DNA of 64,000 nucleotides, taken from positions 1 to 64,000 of the forward strand of contig JAOALB010000107.1 in NCBI GenBank assembly GCA_025331125.1, written 5' to 3'. A program made the position numbers and the translations under genes. The notes beneath the pieces were generated by a model that saw nothing but the letters and a program-made list of their open reading frames with translations, was not told the origin of the DNA and did no database searches. Positions 24,101 to 39,074 of the stretch are shown here, piece by piece; the first letter of the stretch is position 1, and each line of letters begins with the position of its first letter. This stretch comes from Mycogone perniciosa. Its lineage: Eukaryota; Ascomycota; Sordariomycetes; Hypocreales; Hypocreaceae.

Positions 24101-24449
24101 AGCAGAATCTTATTTAATATTTTTAGCCTATAAGATTTTATTATTCCTATTTAAAACTTAATTTTAAATAGTTTTAGCTAATATATCTTTAACTTTATAT
24201 CTTTTAATAGGTCCCTTTAGCGTTTTATATTATAAAGTAGGATAAGGTTATTAAAAAAAAAGGCTTAATTACCTTTTATAGAAAGTATTAATTATTAGCG
24301 TCTATCCTTTTAGCTAATATATAATAAAATACTATTACTTTCTTTTAAGCTATTTTTATATCTTTCTCTTTTCTTTTTAATATATAAATATACGCTATTA
24401 ATTAATCTTCTATTATATAAACTTTATCTTAATCGATTAGCCGCTAAGT

Positions 24450-26900
24450 AAATAGTTTTACTTTTAAGGGGAAAATTAGTTTTTAACTAAATAATAAATA
24501 AAATATAAAGTATTTTATTAAGCATTTTACAGTATATCTATCAGCTATAATTGCCTTATCTAGGTTCTAGAACCACTTTTTATTGCATCTAGCCATTTTT
24601 ATTAATATTAATATTAAGCTTTAATAACTAACCTCTATAAAGGCATTAGCTTTAAGGTTATATACTAATATCCAGATTATTTTAATATCTAGATTAGTTA
24701 ATACCTATAAAATTATATTTTTTATTTTAGGTCCTTTATCTATAATAGCCTAAATTATTATATTAAATTAGTAAATTTATTTAAAAATAAACTTTATTAT
24801 TATTATAAATAATAAAGTTAATATAAGTTTTACCTTTACTTATTTATAGAAGTTATACTTTCCTTTAAATAAATGGATATATCTATAGTCACTTAAAATA
24901 TATTAAATATTAAAATAAACCTTCTCTATAAGTCTAGTGAATTGTATTACTATAGCTAGTTCCTTAAAGCAGTATAGGTTAAAGCCCTAGCATTAAAGGT
25001 ATAATATAATAGCTTTATATATATTATTATATATCTATAGCTATTAATATATTTTTTTTAAAAATCAAAAAATTACTTTTTATCCTTTATAATTTATTTC
25101 TATATAGCACTATTAAATAACCTTTTTGTTTATAATTGAAGTATTAAAGATAAATATAAGCTAGTGGTAGTATTTTATTAATTTAGCCTATAACCTTTTA
25201 TTTTTTATATAAAACCTTTTTACTTTATTCTTTAATTATTAAAAGTTTATAGCTAAAAGATTAAATAGTTTCTATATTATTTAAAGGTATTGCGCAATTT
25301 ACTGGGACTTTCTACTATACTTTTCTCCTAGTAAAGTAAATAAAATTATACCTAAATATATATCTATAAAATCTTTTAAATCCTTTTCTTTTTAAGCTTT
25401 AACTTTATCTGCAGCAGTTATTAGTTTATAAAATAAAATATCCGCTATAGTATTCTCTTTCTTTAAGATATATTTAACTATGAAGTTAAAAAAGAGGATA
25501 TAGCTAATCTATTAAGTTATATACCCATTAAAGATATTATTAATCCTACTATTTATTTAATTAATAATTACTTTAATATTTATTTTTAATATAAATAAAA
25601 ATCTATAAATATAAATATATAGCCTTTTAAACGCTTAAAGTAAAGCTTTACACTCTTTCTTTGTAGTATTATACTTTATTTCCAATAAAGGCTAACACTT
25701 ACTTTTATATTAAATTAAATATATCGTTCTTTTTATAATTTATATTAAAACTACCCTTTAGCCTATTATATTAGCGTTAACTATTCAAATTACCTCCCTA
25801 TATCCTGTATTTATATTTAATATTATTAGTATTAAAGCAGAGGTAATAAATTCTTTAAGTTTATCTATAGCGTACTACTACTTTTCAGTGTATTTTTAAA
25901 GGGTATTTTTCTTTAATAGACTAATTAAAGGCTTTATAATTTAAGTAAAGTATTTAATTTAATATTTATAATAGCTAATTAAATTAAAAAAAAATTAAAC
26001 TTTATTAATAGTCTTATAATTCTTTTACTTTTTAATTTTAATAATTTTCCTAACTATTAATTACTGTCCCTTTATATTATATAAATATTTTATTAACTTA
26101 GCCTATTCCTAATAAAAGGTTAATTGTACTGCTAAAATAGTATATCCTAACAGTTTAATATTAATAAAAGTTTTATCTAAATTTTAAAGGTACTTTAAAA
26201 TATAATATTAAACCTTAAGTATCGCTTCTTTATTATTATATATAGATTTTAACTCTTATTCTTTAATATTATTTAAAAATAGTTAATATACTATAAATAT
26301 AAAATTAAATAGTATCTATAAAATAATATATTAAAATTATACTATTAAGTTTATAGCATTTATTAAAAGGGTATAATATCTTAAAAGGCTAATAAGGCTT
26401 ATAAATATAGTTATATCTTAACTTTTCTTATTAAAAGGGATTTAATTATATCCTAAAAAAAAGTCTAGTAATAATAATATTATATAGCCTGCAAAATCCT
26501 TGCTAAATTAGTTAGCGTTTAAGGGAATAAAGGTATCCCTAATAGTTACTTTATTTACCTATATAATAGAATTAATAAAGTAAAAGCTGCTGTCTTTCTT
26601 TTATATTAAAAAGAATAGGTTCCTATATAGCTTATAGCTTTTTTTTAAAAGGCCTTTTTTAATGCAGACTTATAGCAGGTTAACTACCTTCTTTTCTATC
26701 CCTTTAAAAATTAAAATACTGCTGCTCTGCCAGGCATTATATTTCCTATATAAATAGTCTATAATAAAGCGATTTTAAAATCTAGCTTTTTATATTCTAT
26801 AAAATCCCAGAAAGTGCTATTTCCCTATTTTTTAGGATTTATATTAAGATTGCAGTTTCTTATATTATTAGTTTCCCTTTTACTATTTTCAGGATTACAG
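24450..26900 (-). pseudogene. Large gypsy pol relic (RT, RNase H, integrase)
   Basis: Read on the reverse strand. The RT palm region at ~26050-26400 contains LNNIKE (family L-D-D-I-x-V), then NLDKTFINIKLLGYTI, resembling the NLDxxLxNxELAG block of one fungal Ty3 lineage. RNase H at ~25400-25870 contains YYYKEGVKALL, RLYIYIYRFLFILE and FNFIVKYILKKENTIADIL (family F-x-V-x-H-V-x-G-x-x-N-x-x-A-D-x-L-S-R). The integrase core at ~24500-24860 contains IIDKGPKIKN (family V-V-D-G-G-P-E-N-K) followed by YNLKANAFIE (family Y-N-P-Q-A-N-G-x-x-E). Multiple stops. Confidence 0.78.
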
Positions 26901-29900
26901 CTGATTAATCTAATATAAGCCTTAACCTAGTCTCAGTAAATAAATTTTTTAAAGTAATATAATTAGTAAAGGGAGCATTAAAGTCTAAATTATCTTTTAC
27001 TTTATCCTATTTCTTTTATTTCTAATAAAAACTCTTAGCAGGAATAAAACTATTAAATAGTGCATTATCTATTAAATAGATTTTTATACATTTTTTTTAT
27101 ATATAATATTAGTTTTAATCCTTTTATATTTTTATACTCTCTTTTAAAATCTTCTCTTTTAATCCTCTATTTCCTTAAACTTTTACACTATCTTTTTTAT
27201 TGCTTTTATTTAATCTTTTAGATTATTAGCCAATACCAGTTAAATTAAATCCTCTTTAACGTGCTTTAACAGTTAATATAAAACCTCTTTTTTAAAAGTA
27301 AATTAAAGTATTTCCAAGCTTTCTTCCATTTTATTAACTTTATACTTAGTTATAAAGTTATTATTTATTTTAGCCTTAGGTTATATAATGCCTTTATTTT
27401 ATATTTTTAACAGATAGCTTTTACAGTTAAAATAATAACTTAAATATTTCTTATTTTATCTTTTATAAATAAATCCCTATTCTTTAATATATAATTAAAT
27501 ATTAGCTGCGCAGTTTAAATAAATAGTATTTTAAAAAGAAAAGGCATTAAAACTTTATTTAATATAATATAAAATCTCGCTATTATCTATATATTGCCTA
27601 TATATACCTAAATAACAGTTTCTTTAATTATATTTACTTGCCTATTATTAAATATAATATTTACTGCTTAGCAGGGGTATACCTTTAGGCTATATTTTAT
27701 AGCTAATTAATTAAAAATAATATTTCCTTTTAACCTTAAATCTATAAATGCTTTAATAAATATACTATTAGGTTATTTTAACTATACCTATATTTAAAGT
27801 AGGTCTTGTAAGTATTTAAAGATCCTTCCTATTTAAACTATATTAATTTAAGCTATTAATCTTTATTCGCGATTTACTTTATAGTTAATAGTAATATTTA
27901 ATTACTTTAGCTTATAAAAGTATACTTTTAATAGTAGTAAAGTATTAAAGTTCTCGAAATTAATTAATTCCTTATTTAAAAATCCCTTTATTTATAAAGA
28001 TTATAAAGGCGCAGCTTTAAAATATTAGTTTTATAGTAACTAGATAATCTATATAGTAAGGTTTATATATACAGCTATTGCATCTAGTTTCTTTAATAGT
28101 TCTTTTTTTAAAGGGTGCCTATAAGTAAAGAGAGATATTATTTAATATAAAGCAGGTTTAGAAACAGTTAAGTCAGTCTTCCTATAAAACTATATCTTAG
28201 CAATTCTTTATAATTTTATAACTAAATCCGCTTTTAAAGTATTTGCGAGTTTTAGAATAATATTTAAAAAAGTGTTAGTTTTAAGCTGAATTATATTATC
28301 TAGAATTACAGCTTAAATTAATATTTTAGCTTACTTTACTCCTAGTAATTCCTCTTTATTCCTAGTCTTTACTATTCCACTATCTTTACTGCATTATAAT
28401 TTAAATAATATAGTCTTTAAAATTATACATATAAAGTTTAAATACAATTACTTTTTTTTAATCGGCTATTTTAATTAAAGCAGCAATAATTCATTTTTAA
28501 TTTATTTATCTGCCTTATCGATTATCTAAACGCGCTTTTATCCTTTATTAACTATAAGGTTAGCGAGGAAAGTTAAGTTAAATAATTCCGCAATTAAACA
28601 GTCTTAGTTATATTCATCTAGGCAGTTCCTAAGGGAACCTATACTAGCCAGGTTTATAAAGATATTTTCAGCCCCTTCTATACTTATATTATTTTATTTA
28701 CTATTAATTATTTAATCTCTGCCTATAAAGTATATAATATTTATTATTAATCCTATTACAGGGACTATATTTCACCTTTATAGTAGTTTAATCTTAAATA
28801 TTTCCCTATACATTATTTCCTTATAAACTATATTAAAGCGTTTAGGTTTATAGTAGTTTACTTTTTAATTAAAAAAGCTAGGTTTTATCTTTTTTGCAAG
28901 TAATAGGCTTAGTAAAACTTTACTTTAAACTTTAAATAATTCTATTTAAAGGGCTAGTATTTTTTATATATAGGTTTTAATAGTTATAATTGCTGTAATA
29001 AGTTAAGCTAGGATTAAGATTTTCTATAGGCCTACTTAAACTATTCTTGCCTTTAGGTTATATATTATAAACCTATAGCCTTTATTATAGGCTAGCTTAG
29101 TGCAGTTTTAATAGAAATAGCTTTTATTTATATAATACTAATAATATTTTATATTTGCAGCTGCCTTTAAGTAATAGTAAAGGAAAAAGTTTAATATATT
29201 ATTATATAAAAGGTCTATTATATTAATATTATTAATAGCAATTATTAATATAAAGAGTCTTTATTTAGGTTTATTACTATTAGTTATAATATAATAATAC
29301 TTTTTTTCTTTTAATTAATTATTTTAGCCTTTTAATTAAAGAGATAAACCGCTAGCTTATTAAATCTTTTAAATAAAGCGTTTATTTGATCTTTAAACTG
29401 TAAAAATACATTTAATTCTATAAGTATAGGCTACTGTTTTTTCTGCCTTTTTAAGATTAAGCTTATTTCTGGCTTGAATAAATTTAATATATACCTGGTT
29501 TTAAAAGGCATCTTTATAGACTTTTAAAAATAGGCTTTTTAAATATTAAATTCTATAAGTATTTTATTATAAAAAAGTATTTAGACTTTAATATACTTTA
29601 ACTCTTTAAAATTATTAATTTTTTTAATTCCTTTAAAGGCTATTATTAATTAAAGCAGCTTTAATAGTATTGCCTTAGCAATATTATAGGGATATAGTAT
29701 AGCTGCCCTTTAGTTTCTTTTATTAAGATTTTAATAAAAGTATTAATATTAAAGTAATTAATTTATTATAGATTATATTCTAATAGGCTTATAATAATAA
29801 AGATTTTAAAGTTATGCGGTATATAAGTTTAATTATTCTTTATTGTACTGCTTATAATACTATATACACTCTTTCTTAACTTTATTTTAACTAGTGCTTT

Positions 29901-31333
29901 CTTTAATAAAGATTTAAATTATTTTCTATTCTTTTAGTTTTATAAATAGTTTTAAGTACCTCTTTGAATCTTTTATTAAAATTCCCTAATCTTTTATCTT
30001 TTACTTATAGTTCCTTAAAAATTAAAATATATTTTCGCTATTAAATTTACTTATAAAATTAATCCCTATAGGTGGCTTTATTATTTAAATATTTTTAAAA
30101 GCTTAAGTCAAAAAAAGGAACTTTTAAAAAGGTATTTTCCTATTTTCTATTAAAGAATTTAATTGTTCCTAAACTTTTATTATAATAGATTTAAAGGGTA
30201 TTAGTATTAGGCTAAATATATAATTAAATAATTCCTTTAATTAAAGTTTTAAAGAAGGGGTTATATTTAATACTTTAATAATTAAAAGTTATTTATTTAC
30301 TTTTAATCCCTTTATTTAAAGTTAAAATAAGCTATTAAAGTTTTAATTAAATAATCTTTTAATAATAAAATACTATTTATTTTATTAATTTAAGTTATTT
30401 AACTTAAATGCTTAGCTAATATAGCTATATTCCTTTTTCGGGTAAAAAAGGGATATACTCTTTTAGTAAAAGGGTTATAGCGGAGTATTCTTTTATAGTA
30501 GTAAATTCTTTTATAATAAAAAAGAGTTTTGTTTATTTATTTAAAATAATAAAATTAGCTATTTTTTTAAAGATAGTTTCTTTTATTAATATTAGTCTTG
30601 CAGTATTAGATTATTATCCTTTTTAAGTCTCTTTTAAGTACCTTTAATATAAGTAAAGGTAATTTATATATAAAAGATTATAAAAGTAGTAAAAATAATA
30701 TTTTTATTAAAGGTTAAAGAAAGTTTAGCTAAAAAGGTTAATAAAATTAAAATAAAGTCTTTATATTAAAAGATTAAATAATTAGTTTATTTTTTACTAG
30801 TTTTTTATAATTACTTTATTAACTGGCTTATAAGGTTATAAGCGAAATAAAAGGAATAATAATATATCACTAATTTAAAGGGGATTATATTATATAAAGT
30901 TAACTATTTAATTTATATATTTACTTTTACTATATTAATTAATCTTTTTATAATTTCCTTTAATTCTTTAACCTTTTATTTGCAGGTATTATAGGCTAAT
31001 ACCTTTTTAAGACTTTGTTTATTTATTGTATTTTAGCGTATTACCCCTAGGTTAACTAATCCTAATTCCTGTATTTTAACAATTGCAACCAGATAACTTA
31101 TATTTTCGGAATTAAATATTATATTAATCTATATTAACTGGCTATAATAAAGGGTTTTTAGGCCATTTCCTTTAGTTAATTGTTTTATACTTGCCTAGAG
31201 ATTTATTAAAGTTAGCCTATAATTTTATTAATAGTTAAATAAAGGTAGGTTTTAGTGGTAGCGTAAAAGTGCTTTTAGTAATTGCTTCCTGTAATGCAAT
31301 CTTTAAGATTTCCCCCTATTTTAATTTCTAGTT
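26900..31333 (-). other. Large gypsy 5' interior (leader and gag region)
   Basis: About 4.4 kb between RT and the middle LTR, colinear with 58835-62897 in the second copy. Its 5' part (28690-31333) is duplicated at 31732-33267 plus 40220-41329. By position it should encode gag and protease; no motif could be read with confidence. Confidence 0.55.
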
Positions 31334-31731
31334 TTATTGAGGGGGAATCAGTGCTTTAAATATCTATGTACTAACAATAACTAGAATAAAGTACAGGAAC
31401 CGCGCTTTTAATAAAACTATAAAGCTGTAATTAAGCAATATAGGGACTAAAAGATACTGTAAATTATTTAATTATAATATCTACAGTTAAAAGCAATTAA
31501 CAGTTACCTCTTTACACTTTAACGGCTATAAAATTACAGGTAAAGGTAATATATTAAAAGAGAATGTAGGTTAATTATTATTAAACTAGGTCTATTTGTT
31601 TATCTTTATAGTTTTATACCTCTTTAATCTAGTAGTTGCTTAAATAAGCAATTAACTTTATTTAAGTAGGCTAGTAAAAAGGACTATAAATGTATTAGGT
31701 ATATTAGCTACCCTTAATACACTATACAATT
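31334..31731 (-). repeat. Large-gypsy composite middle LTR
   Basis: 398 bp. It starts TTATTGAGGGGGAATCAGTG and ends CCCTTAATACA, keeping a CA end. It has large-gypsy interior on both sides and no TSD. Confidence 0.85.
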
Positions 31732-33267
31732 TTATTTACTATTAATTATTTAATTTTTGCCTATAAAGTATATAATATTTATTATTAATCCTTTTATAAA
31801 GATTATATTTAACCTTTATAGTAGTTTAATCTTAAATATCTCCTTATACTTTATTTTTTTATAAACTATATTAAAGAGTTTAGTTTATAATAGTTTATTT
31901 TTTAATTAAAAAAGTTAGGTTTTATTTCTTTTTATAAATAATAGGCTTCGTAAAACTTTATTTTAAGCTTTAAATAATTCTATTTAAAGCGCTAGTATTT
32001 TTTATATATAGGTGTTAATTGTTATAATTACTGTAATAAATTAAACTAAGATTAGGATTTTCTATAGGCTTACCTAAACTATTCTTGCCTTTAAGTTATA
32101 TATTATAAACCTATAGCCTTTGTTATAGGCTAGCTTAATATAGTTTTAAAAGAAATAACTTTTACTTATATAATATTAATAACATTATATATTTATAACT
32201 GCCTTTAAATAATAATAAAGGACAAGGTTTAGTGTATTATTATATAAAGGGTTTATTATATTAATATTATTAATAGTAATTCTTAATATAAAGAGTTTTT
32301 ATTTAAGTTTATTACTACTAGTAATAATATACTAATACTCTTTTTCCTTTAAATTAATTATTCTAGCCTTTTAGTTAAAGAAATAAACTATTAGTTTATT
32401 AAATCTTTTAGATAAAGCATTTATTTAATCTTTAAGCTGCGAAAATATAGTTAGTTTTATAGGCTTAAGCTACTGCTTTTTCTGCCTTTTCGAAATTAAA
32501 CTTATTTCTAACTTAAATAAATCAAATATATACTTAGTTTTAAAGGGTATTTTTATAGATTTTTAAAAATAGGTTTTTTAAATATTAAATCCTATAAGTG
32601 TTTTATTATAAAAGAGTATTTAAACTTTAATATATATTAACTCTTTAAAATTATTAATTTCTTTAATTTCTTTAAAAGCTATTATTAATTATAGCAGCTT
32701 TAATAGTATTACTTTAATACTATTATAAAAATATAATATAGCTGCCTTTTAATTTCTTTTATTAAGCTTTTAATAAAAGTATTAATATTAAAGTAATTCA
32801 TTTATTATAAATTATATTTTAATAGGCTTATAATAATAAAGATTTTAAAGCTATATAGTATATCACTTTAACTATTTTTTAGTATAGTGCTTATAATACT
32901 ATATAAGCTTTTTCCTGACTTTATTTTAACTAGTATTTTCTTTAATAAAGATGTAGACTATTTTTTATTCTTGTAATTTTATAAATAATTTTAAATACCT
33001 TTTTTAATCTTTTATTAAAATTCTTTTATTTTTTATCATTTACTTATAATTCTTTAAAAACTAAAATATATTTTTAGTATTAAATTTACTTATAAGATTA
33101 GTCTTTATAAGTAGCTTTATTCTTTAAATATTTTTAAAAGCCTAAATAAAGAAAAGGAACTTTTAAAAGGGTATTTTCCTATTTTCTATTAAAAAGCTTA
33201 ATTTTTCTTTAGTTTCTATTATAATAGATTTAAAGGCTATTAATATTAGGCTAGGTATATAATTAAA
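31732..33267 (-). repeat. Partial duplicate of large gypsy 5' interior, part 1
   Basis: Matches 28690-30230 of the composite's own interior with many C/T and G/A differences. It continues at 40220 after copia B. TTAAA at 33263-33267 is the left TSD of copia B. Confidence 0.82.
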
Positions 33268-33541
33268 TGTTAGGTTAGGTAGGCTAAGGACCTACCACTT
33301 ATTAGCGCTTATTAGCGTTAAGGAGCTTTTATCTGCTTATATAGCAGATACCAGCTAATATATATATCGCGTAAGCGATATATTAGACTATATAAACGCT
33401 TATAACGTATATATTCTATATTTTCTTTTATATTAGCTATATATATATATAGCGAGGCCATTACAGTATATTTATTACTAAAATTAAGCTTTATTCCTAT
33501 TTCTCTTTATACTTTATATAGCTGTGCCGCGCTCCGCGATA
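33268..33541 (+). repeat. Copia B 5' LTR
   Basis: Begins TGTTAGGTTAGGTAGGC, contains a TTAGCGCTTATTAGCG repeat near its start and a TATATA run in the middle, and ends GCTCCGCGATA (GCGACA before RIP). Confidence 0.93.
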
Positions 33542-33555
33542 GTTATAAGCCTGGG
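33542..33555 (+). other. Copia B primer-binding site
   Basis: GTTATAAGCCTGGG directly follows the LTR. Undoing one G>A change gives GTTATGAGCC, complementary to the anticodon region of eukaryotic initiator tRNA-Met (GGGCTCATAAC). Internal (half-tRNA) priming of this kind is typical of Ty1/copia. The same site follows the copia A LTR and the TRIM-like LTR. Confidence 0.65.
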
Positions 33556-34699
33556 TAGTAATTACTAGAGTTACTAGAAACTTCCTTTAATATTATATCT
33601 TTACCTTTACTCTTTCCCTTTACCTTTAAGCTCTTAAAGCTACCTTTTATAATAGATAATGCAGGAGATATTACCTTTATAAAGCTGGATTTAATAGTAT
33701 AGTAAATTAAATAAATTACTATTGTAAATAACTATACAATTACAGCAAGGATCTGGAATAAAGTTAATCTTAATCTCCTTAATTAAAATAATAACTATTT
33801 CCCTGCTTTAAAGCTATTTACTTTAGCTAAGGTAAAAGAAACTGCTTTAAAAGCATTTAAAAAAGAAACTATTTGAATAGATATCTTTATTTATTATAAT
33901 AGTCTGCTTTATAAATATTAATATATTATTATTTTATATATTAAAAAAAAAGAAGGTTAAGGCAGTAATCTTTAAATAGATATAAAAGACAGTAAATACT
34001 AGCATTTATACTTTAATTTTTATAGACTTTAAAGCCATAACTTAAGCTATAGCTTTAGCCTTTACTGCTATTAAAGCAGTTAATAAAAATAATAAAAACT
34101 TAAATGCTAAGTTTATTATTTATTAGATTATAAAAAAGTTTAAAAAACGATTAGCTCTTTATAAGGATATAATATATAAAAAAGTATAGATTTTATATAA
34201 ATATATTTTATATAATATAAAGTATAGGAATTTAAGGCTAGAAGTATAGTATATAAAATATAGAGAACGATATTTATAGACTTAATATAATATTTAGTAA
34301 CTATATAAATAAAGCTATAGTAAATAATACTATATATTTAAAAGCTTTTACTAGGAAGGAATGCCTATATAGATAAGAAAAGTATAATTAGCCTTTAAAG
34401 GATTATAATATACTATTAGCTGCGCTTAAAGGAGTATTTAATAAAAAAGGGAAATATATTTTTAACCTGTAATAAGCTATAGAAATTTATATTTGCCTTT
34501 AAAAAGATAAATAGTATATACTTTACAATAAGCTTAGTAAAAAGGGTATTAACTTTATAGCTATAGCTTAAAGAGGTATAGCTTTAATTATTATAGCTAC
34601 TTTAATTTCCCTAGACTTAATTAATAAAGAAAATGTAAGCCCTGCAGTATATATAATAAATATATTAATATATACTAATATATAGGATACCCTTTACCG

Positions 34700-36140
34700 C
34701 CTCTTTTAAAGCACTCTCTTTAAGATTTATAGTGTTATTTATTTAATAAATAGCAGGAATTATTTTATTCCTAGCTTTTTTATTTTAAGTATAGAAAATA
34801 AATATATTAAAGCAGGAAGAGCTAGGTATTTTATAGCTAGAAAAGGATACTGCCTATTAAAGGATACTCTTTATAATTTATATTAAAAGGCAGCGCGCTT
34901 AGTAAAGTTTATAGATATAGCTGTAGTTAAAGGATTTTATATTAATATTATCGTTTTATTAAAACTTTAAAAAGTAGGAATATAGCTTATAAGGTGCAAT
35001 AATATACTTTACACTAATATAGTAAATTCAAATACTATTATAGGGAAGGTAAAGTATAAGTATTTTTTTTTCTTTTTTTAATATAAACCCCTATTACTTT
35101 ATATTGCCCCTATCCTTAAATATATTATTTTCAGCAGTATAACTGCTTTATTCCTTTTTTTTAGCGTAAACTATTATATTTATATAATATTAAGAAGAAA
35201 GAGAAGACTAATCTATAACCTACTAATACTATATAATAACTTAAAGAAGCTTTAGCACTTATAATCAGAATATCTAAGCCTAAAAGCACTTAAAGCACTA
35301 GTAAAGAATGCAAGGAATATATATATTAAAGGAACTATATAAATAAACTGTAAAGCCTATACTTTTATATATATAAAATAGGTTATCTCTCGCAGAATAT
35401 TTAAAAGATAAATACTAAAACTATTCTTTAAAGTGCATTAAGATCTTTAAAACTATCTTTATAGTTATAATAGGGATAACTGGCTTTTAATACTTAAAGA
35501 AGAATATACTTTATAGTTATATACGCGCCCTTTATTAAATAAAGAATAAGATACGGTCTTTTATGCTTTCTTTAAATTTATAAATATAGTAAAAACGCAA
35601 TATAATATTTTAGTGTATTTTCTTAGGCAGGATAATAAGAAAGCTGTAATTGCAGTTAAAGGCTTAATACGCTTTTAGATCTAAGTAAACGCAAAAGGAA
35701 TTATCCTGCAGCTTGCCCCTTTTTATATATATAAGCTGAATAGTGCTTTAAAGCGCGCAAGTTAGGAAGTTATAAATAAATTAATAGAAATACTTAAAGC
35801 TGCAAGCCTTTTAACCAGTTTATAGCTTAAAAGTATAAGAGCTGCAGTATATATTATTAATATAACTTTTATATATAGCCTTAATATAATATTACCTATT
35901 AAAAAATTAAAGTAAGAGTTCCGCAATTTCATGCCCCTTTTAATAAAAGAGCTGTCTGCGGATTTATAGCTAAATTAAAGCAGACTTTATATATATAGCT
36001 GCTGCGCTTATATACTTAATAAAGACTGTAAAGCTGGCTAAAATAAAAGAGAATTTAAAATAAAGCTTAAAGGCATAATTAAATATTTTATTAAATATAC
36101 TATAAATAATATATATTATATTTAATTACCTTATTTAGTA
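34700..36140 (+). pseudogene. Copia B protease and integrase relics
   Basis: At ~34790-34985 the protease-region relic reads like those in copia A and C (RARYFIARKGYCLLKDTLYN, then VVKGFYINII). The integrase core lies at ~35560-35960: YFLRQDNKKAVIAVKG (family R-x-D-N-x-x-A), LAPFYIYKLN (family H-x-P-x-x-P-x-x-N-G-x-x-E), RARQEVINK and RAAVYIINI. The following EFKIKLKGIIKYFIKY resembles the G-Y-L-V-G-Y segment at the integrase C-terminus. Stops interrupt every frame. Confidence 0.8.
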
Positions 36141-36999
36141 AAAGTAATTATTATAAAGAATATATAGTTTAATACAACTAGCTTTTTTAATAGTAAAAAA
36201 GAAAGTGCAGATAAACTGTTTATAATTAAGTTAAATAAACTATTTAATAAAGTTAAAGAAAATAAACTAGAATTTAAACCTTTTTTAATATATATTCTTA
36301 TAATAAAGGATACCTTTATAAGTAATATAAAAAAGAGAGTATACCTTTAAAGGTAAGAATTATATAAAGTATTAAAATCAGTTTAATAAATACTTTAAGT
36401 AAACTATTAATGCATTTAAAAAGACCTTTTAGTCTTTAAATATTAAAGACTACCTTAAAACAGTTAATCTTTATAAATAAAATTAGCGCGCTAATAGGAA
36501 CTTTAAATAATACTTTTAAAAGTAATTTACCCCTTTTTAAAGAAAAAGAGTTAATAGAAAAATAGCCTTATATATTAAGGGTATACTATTTAATAAAAAA
36601 GGATAAACTACTATAGCTAAAAGTAGATTAATATATAAAAGACTTATTTACTTTTATATTAAAAGAGTAGATTTTAAAGGAAAAGCTAGCTAATAATTCC
36701 TTAAACAGTAAAATAGTAGTTAATATTTATAGGAGTATAAGACTTTAAAGGAAATAACCTGTAAGAAAGGTTAATAAATATCTTTTAGTATACAAAATTA
36801 AAATATATAGCTTAAATACTGCTTTAAAAGATAATAAGCCTAATATATATTTAATAATTATAAAACTTTTTAATTTAATATTATATTAACTGCTATTTAA
36901 TTAATAAAAGCTAATAAATAGTAAGTTAAAAAATATAGTAATAGTATTTACTATTTTTAATACAGTAATAGACTAAAAAGCTTCCCTTTAAAAAAGTAT

Positions 37000-38480
37000 T
37001 ACTTTTAATAAATAAACTATTTATTAAAAGGATTTAATAAAACTATTGAAAGATTAAAAAAAGCTTATAAAATATTTATTTAAAGCTAAGTTTAAATAAA
37101 CTGTATATAATAAAATTAACTTTTTATATATAAAAAGAACTTAATAAAACATACTATACTTAAAGGTAAAAATAAAGCTATTACTTATATATTAGGTTTT
37201 TATCTATAAGTTTAATAAAAATAAAAATCTAAAATACTATAAAGTTTAACTTATAGTTTAAAGGGATTTATAAAAATACTTTATAATACAGAGTATATAT
37301 ATAGCTATATTAGCAGTATATTTTTTTATATATCTGTTACTTTAATAGTAAAATTTAACTTTAAGTTAAAGTAATATAATATTAAAAGTATTCTTTTTAA
37401 TACTTTAAAGGATAAAGATTTAAAAGTATTTACATATAAGCTTTTTAAAGGTTTTCAGCTATTAAATATTTATTTAAAGCTTATTAAAGCTTTATATAGG
37501 CTAAAAGACTCGCTAAAATTATAGTTTAATAAATTATCTTTAACTTTAAAGAAATAAAGGTTAATTTTAAGCTTTAAAAAGCTTTGCCTTTTTTATAATT
37601 AAGCTTAAAAGATTTTTATTATATTTTATATAAAGAATATTTTAATTATATATTATTGTAATAATAAAGCTTTTTATATTAAGCTATTAAATACTTTTAA
37701 AGTAACATATAAGCTTTATAGTAAAGGGGATATATAATAGTTTTTAAGTATTAAAAGTACCTAAAACTATAAAAAGTATAAAATATACTTTTCCTATAAA
37801 CTTTATTTTAAAAAAGTTATAAAATAATTTAAGTTTAATAATAGAATATAGCTTTTTATAGTTTTAATATTAATTATAAAGTTTAAAAAAACTATAATAT
37901 AAATTATAAAAGTAACTATTAAGATATATTAAAAAAAAGTAAAATTTATACTTTATATAGCTATTATAATAAAGTTAAATATAGTATATAATGCTTTAAC
38001 TTTATTATAGTTTTTAATTAACTTTAATAAAGAGTATTTTAAAGCAGTTAATTAACTAATCTGCTATTTATATATATAGTGCTTTTTAGCTTTTTAATAT
38101 AAAGGGTAAAGCGAAATATAAGTTTTAATTGCTTTAAGCAATACTTTTTTCGCTAATAATATAAATACTTAAAGATTATTTTAAAGGTATTTTATTATAC
38201 TCTTTTTAAGCTTTATTTTATAAAATACGATATATTAAAGTATAATTAATATATTTATAATTAAAGTAAAATTATTTACCTTTACTTAAATAGTAAAAAA
38301 GCTAATAGGTTTATATTACCTTTTCTAGGAAATAAAATTTAATTTTAATATTAATTAAAATATTAACTATAATAATTAATTAACTATATATTTTATAATT
38401 AAAAAGAGTATATAAATTAATACTTGCCTATATTATATTAATATATAAAATATATATCTTTAACAAAAATATTAAAAAAT
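37000..38480 (+). pseudogene. Copia B reverse transcriptase and RNase H relics
   Basis: RT at ~37000-37900: LIKALYRLKDSLKL at ~37480-37530 (family A-L-Y-G-L-x-x-S-P-x-x-W) and IFIIFYIKNILIIY at ~37612-37655, a decayed F-F-Y-V-D-D-I motif with both Asp lost. RNase H at ~38050-38480 keeps traces of the S-T-T-E-A-E-x-x-A-L block. RT downstream of integrase is the Ty1/copia order. Confidence 0.8.
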
Positions 38481-39074
38481 ATTATTTTTAGTTTTTTATT
38501 TTTTTATTAACTTTATACCTGCTAATAGGCTTATTAAAGCTTTTCTTTAATAGTGCTTTAAGCACTTTAAAATATTATTAAATTTAATAAATATATAATT
38601 ACTAGAATAAAATATACAAAAGTATAGGAAACTATTTAATTTTAATTTAAAAGCTATTTATTATAAAAGGCGCACTTTATTACTATAATAATTAATTATT
38701 TAAAGCTTTCTACCCTTTATATACCTATATATAAAAGGTATTATTATTATAATTACTTAAAGCAGCTGCCTTTTTAATATAAATTAAATCTTTTTTTTAG
38801 TAAATTAAATTAAAAATATAATGCCTTTTTATATTAAATTATTATTTAATTATATTAATTTATAAATATATAAAGAAAAAATAATATATTTATTTAATTA
38901 TTATTTTTATTTATAGCTTAAAAAGTTAGTATATAATTAATTAAAAGAATATAGTAAAAGTAAAAAAGAAATATATTAAAAAGTATATTAATAGTTACTA
39001 TTAAAATAAATAATATACTATTAAAAGCAGGCAATAATAATATATTAAAAGAAATCTCTTTTACTAGCAATTAT

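Noticed and set aside
31334..31731. Middle large-gypsy LTR as a solo LTR insertion
   Set aside because: No flanking 5-bp duplication, and interior sequence from different element positions lies on its two sides; it is better read as part of the composite.
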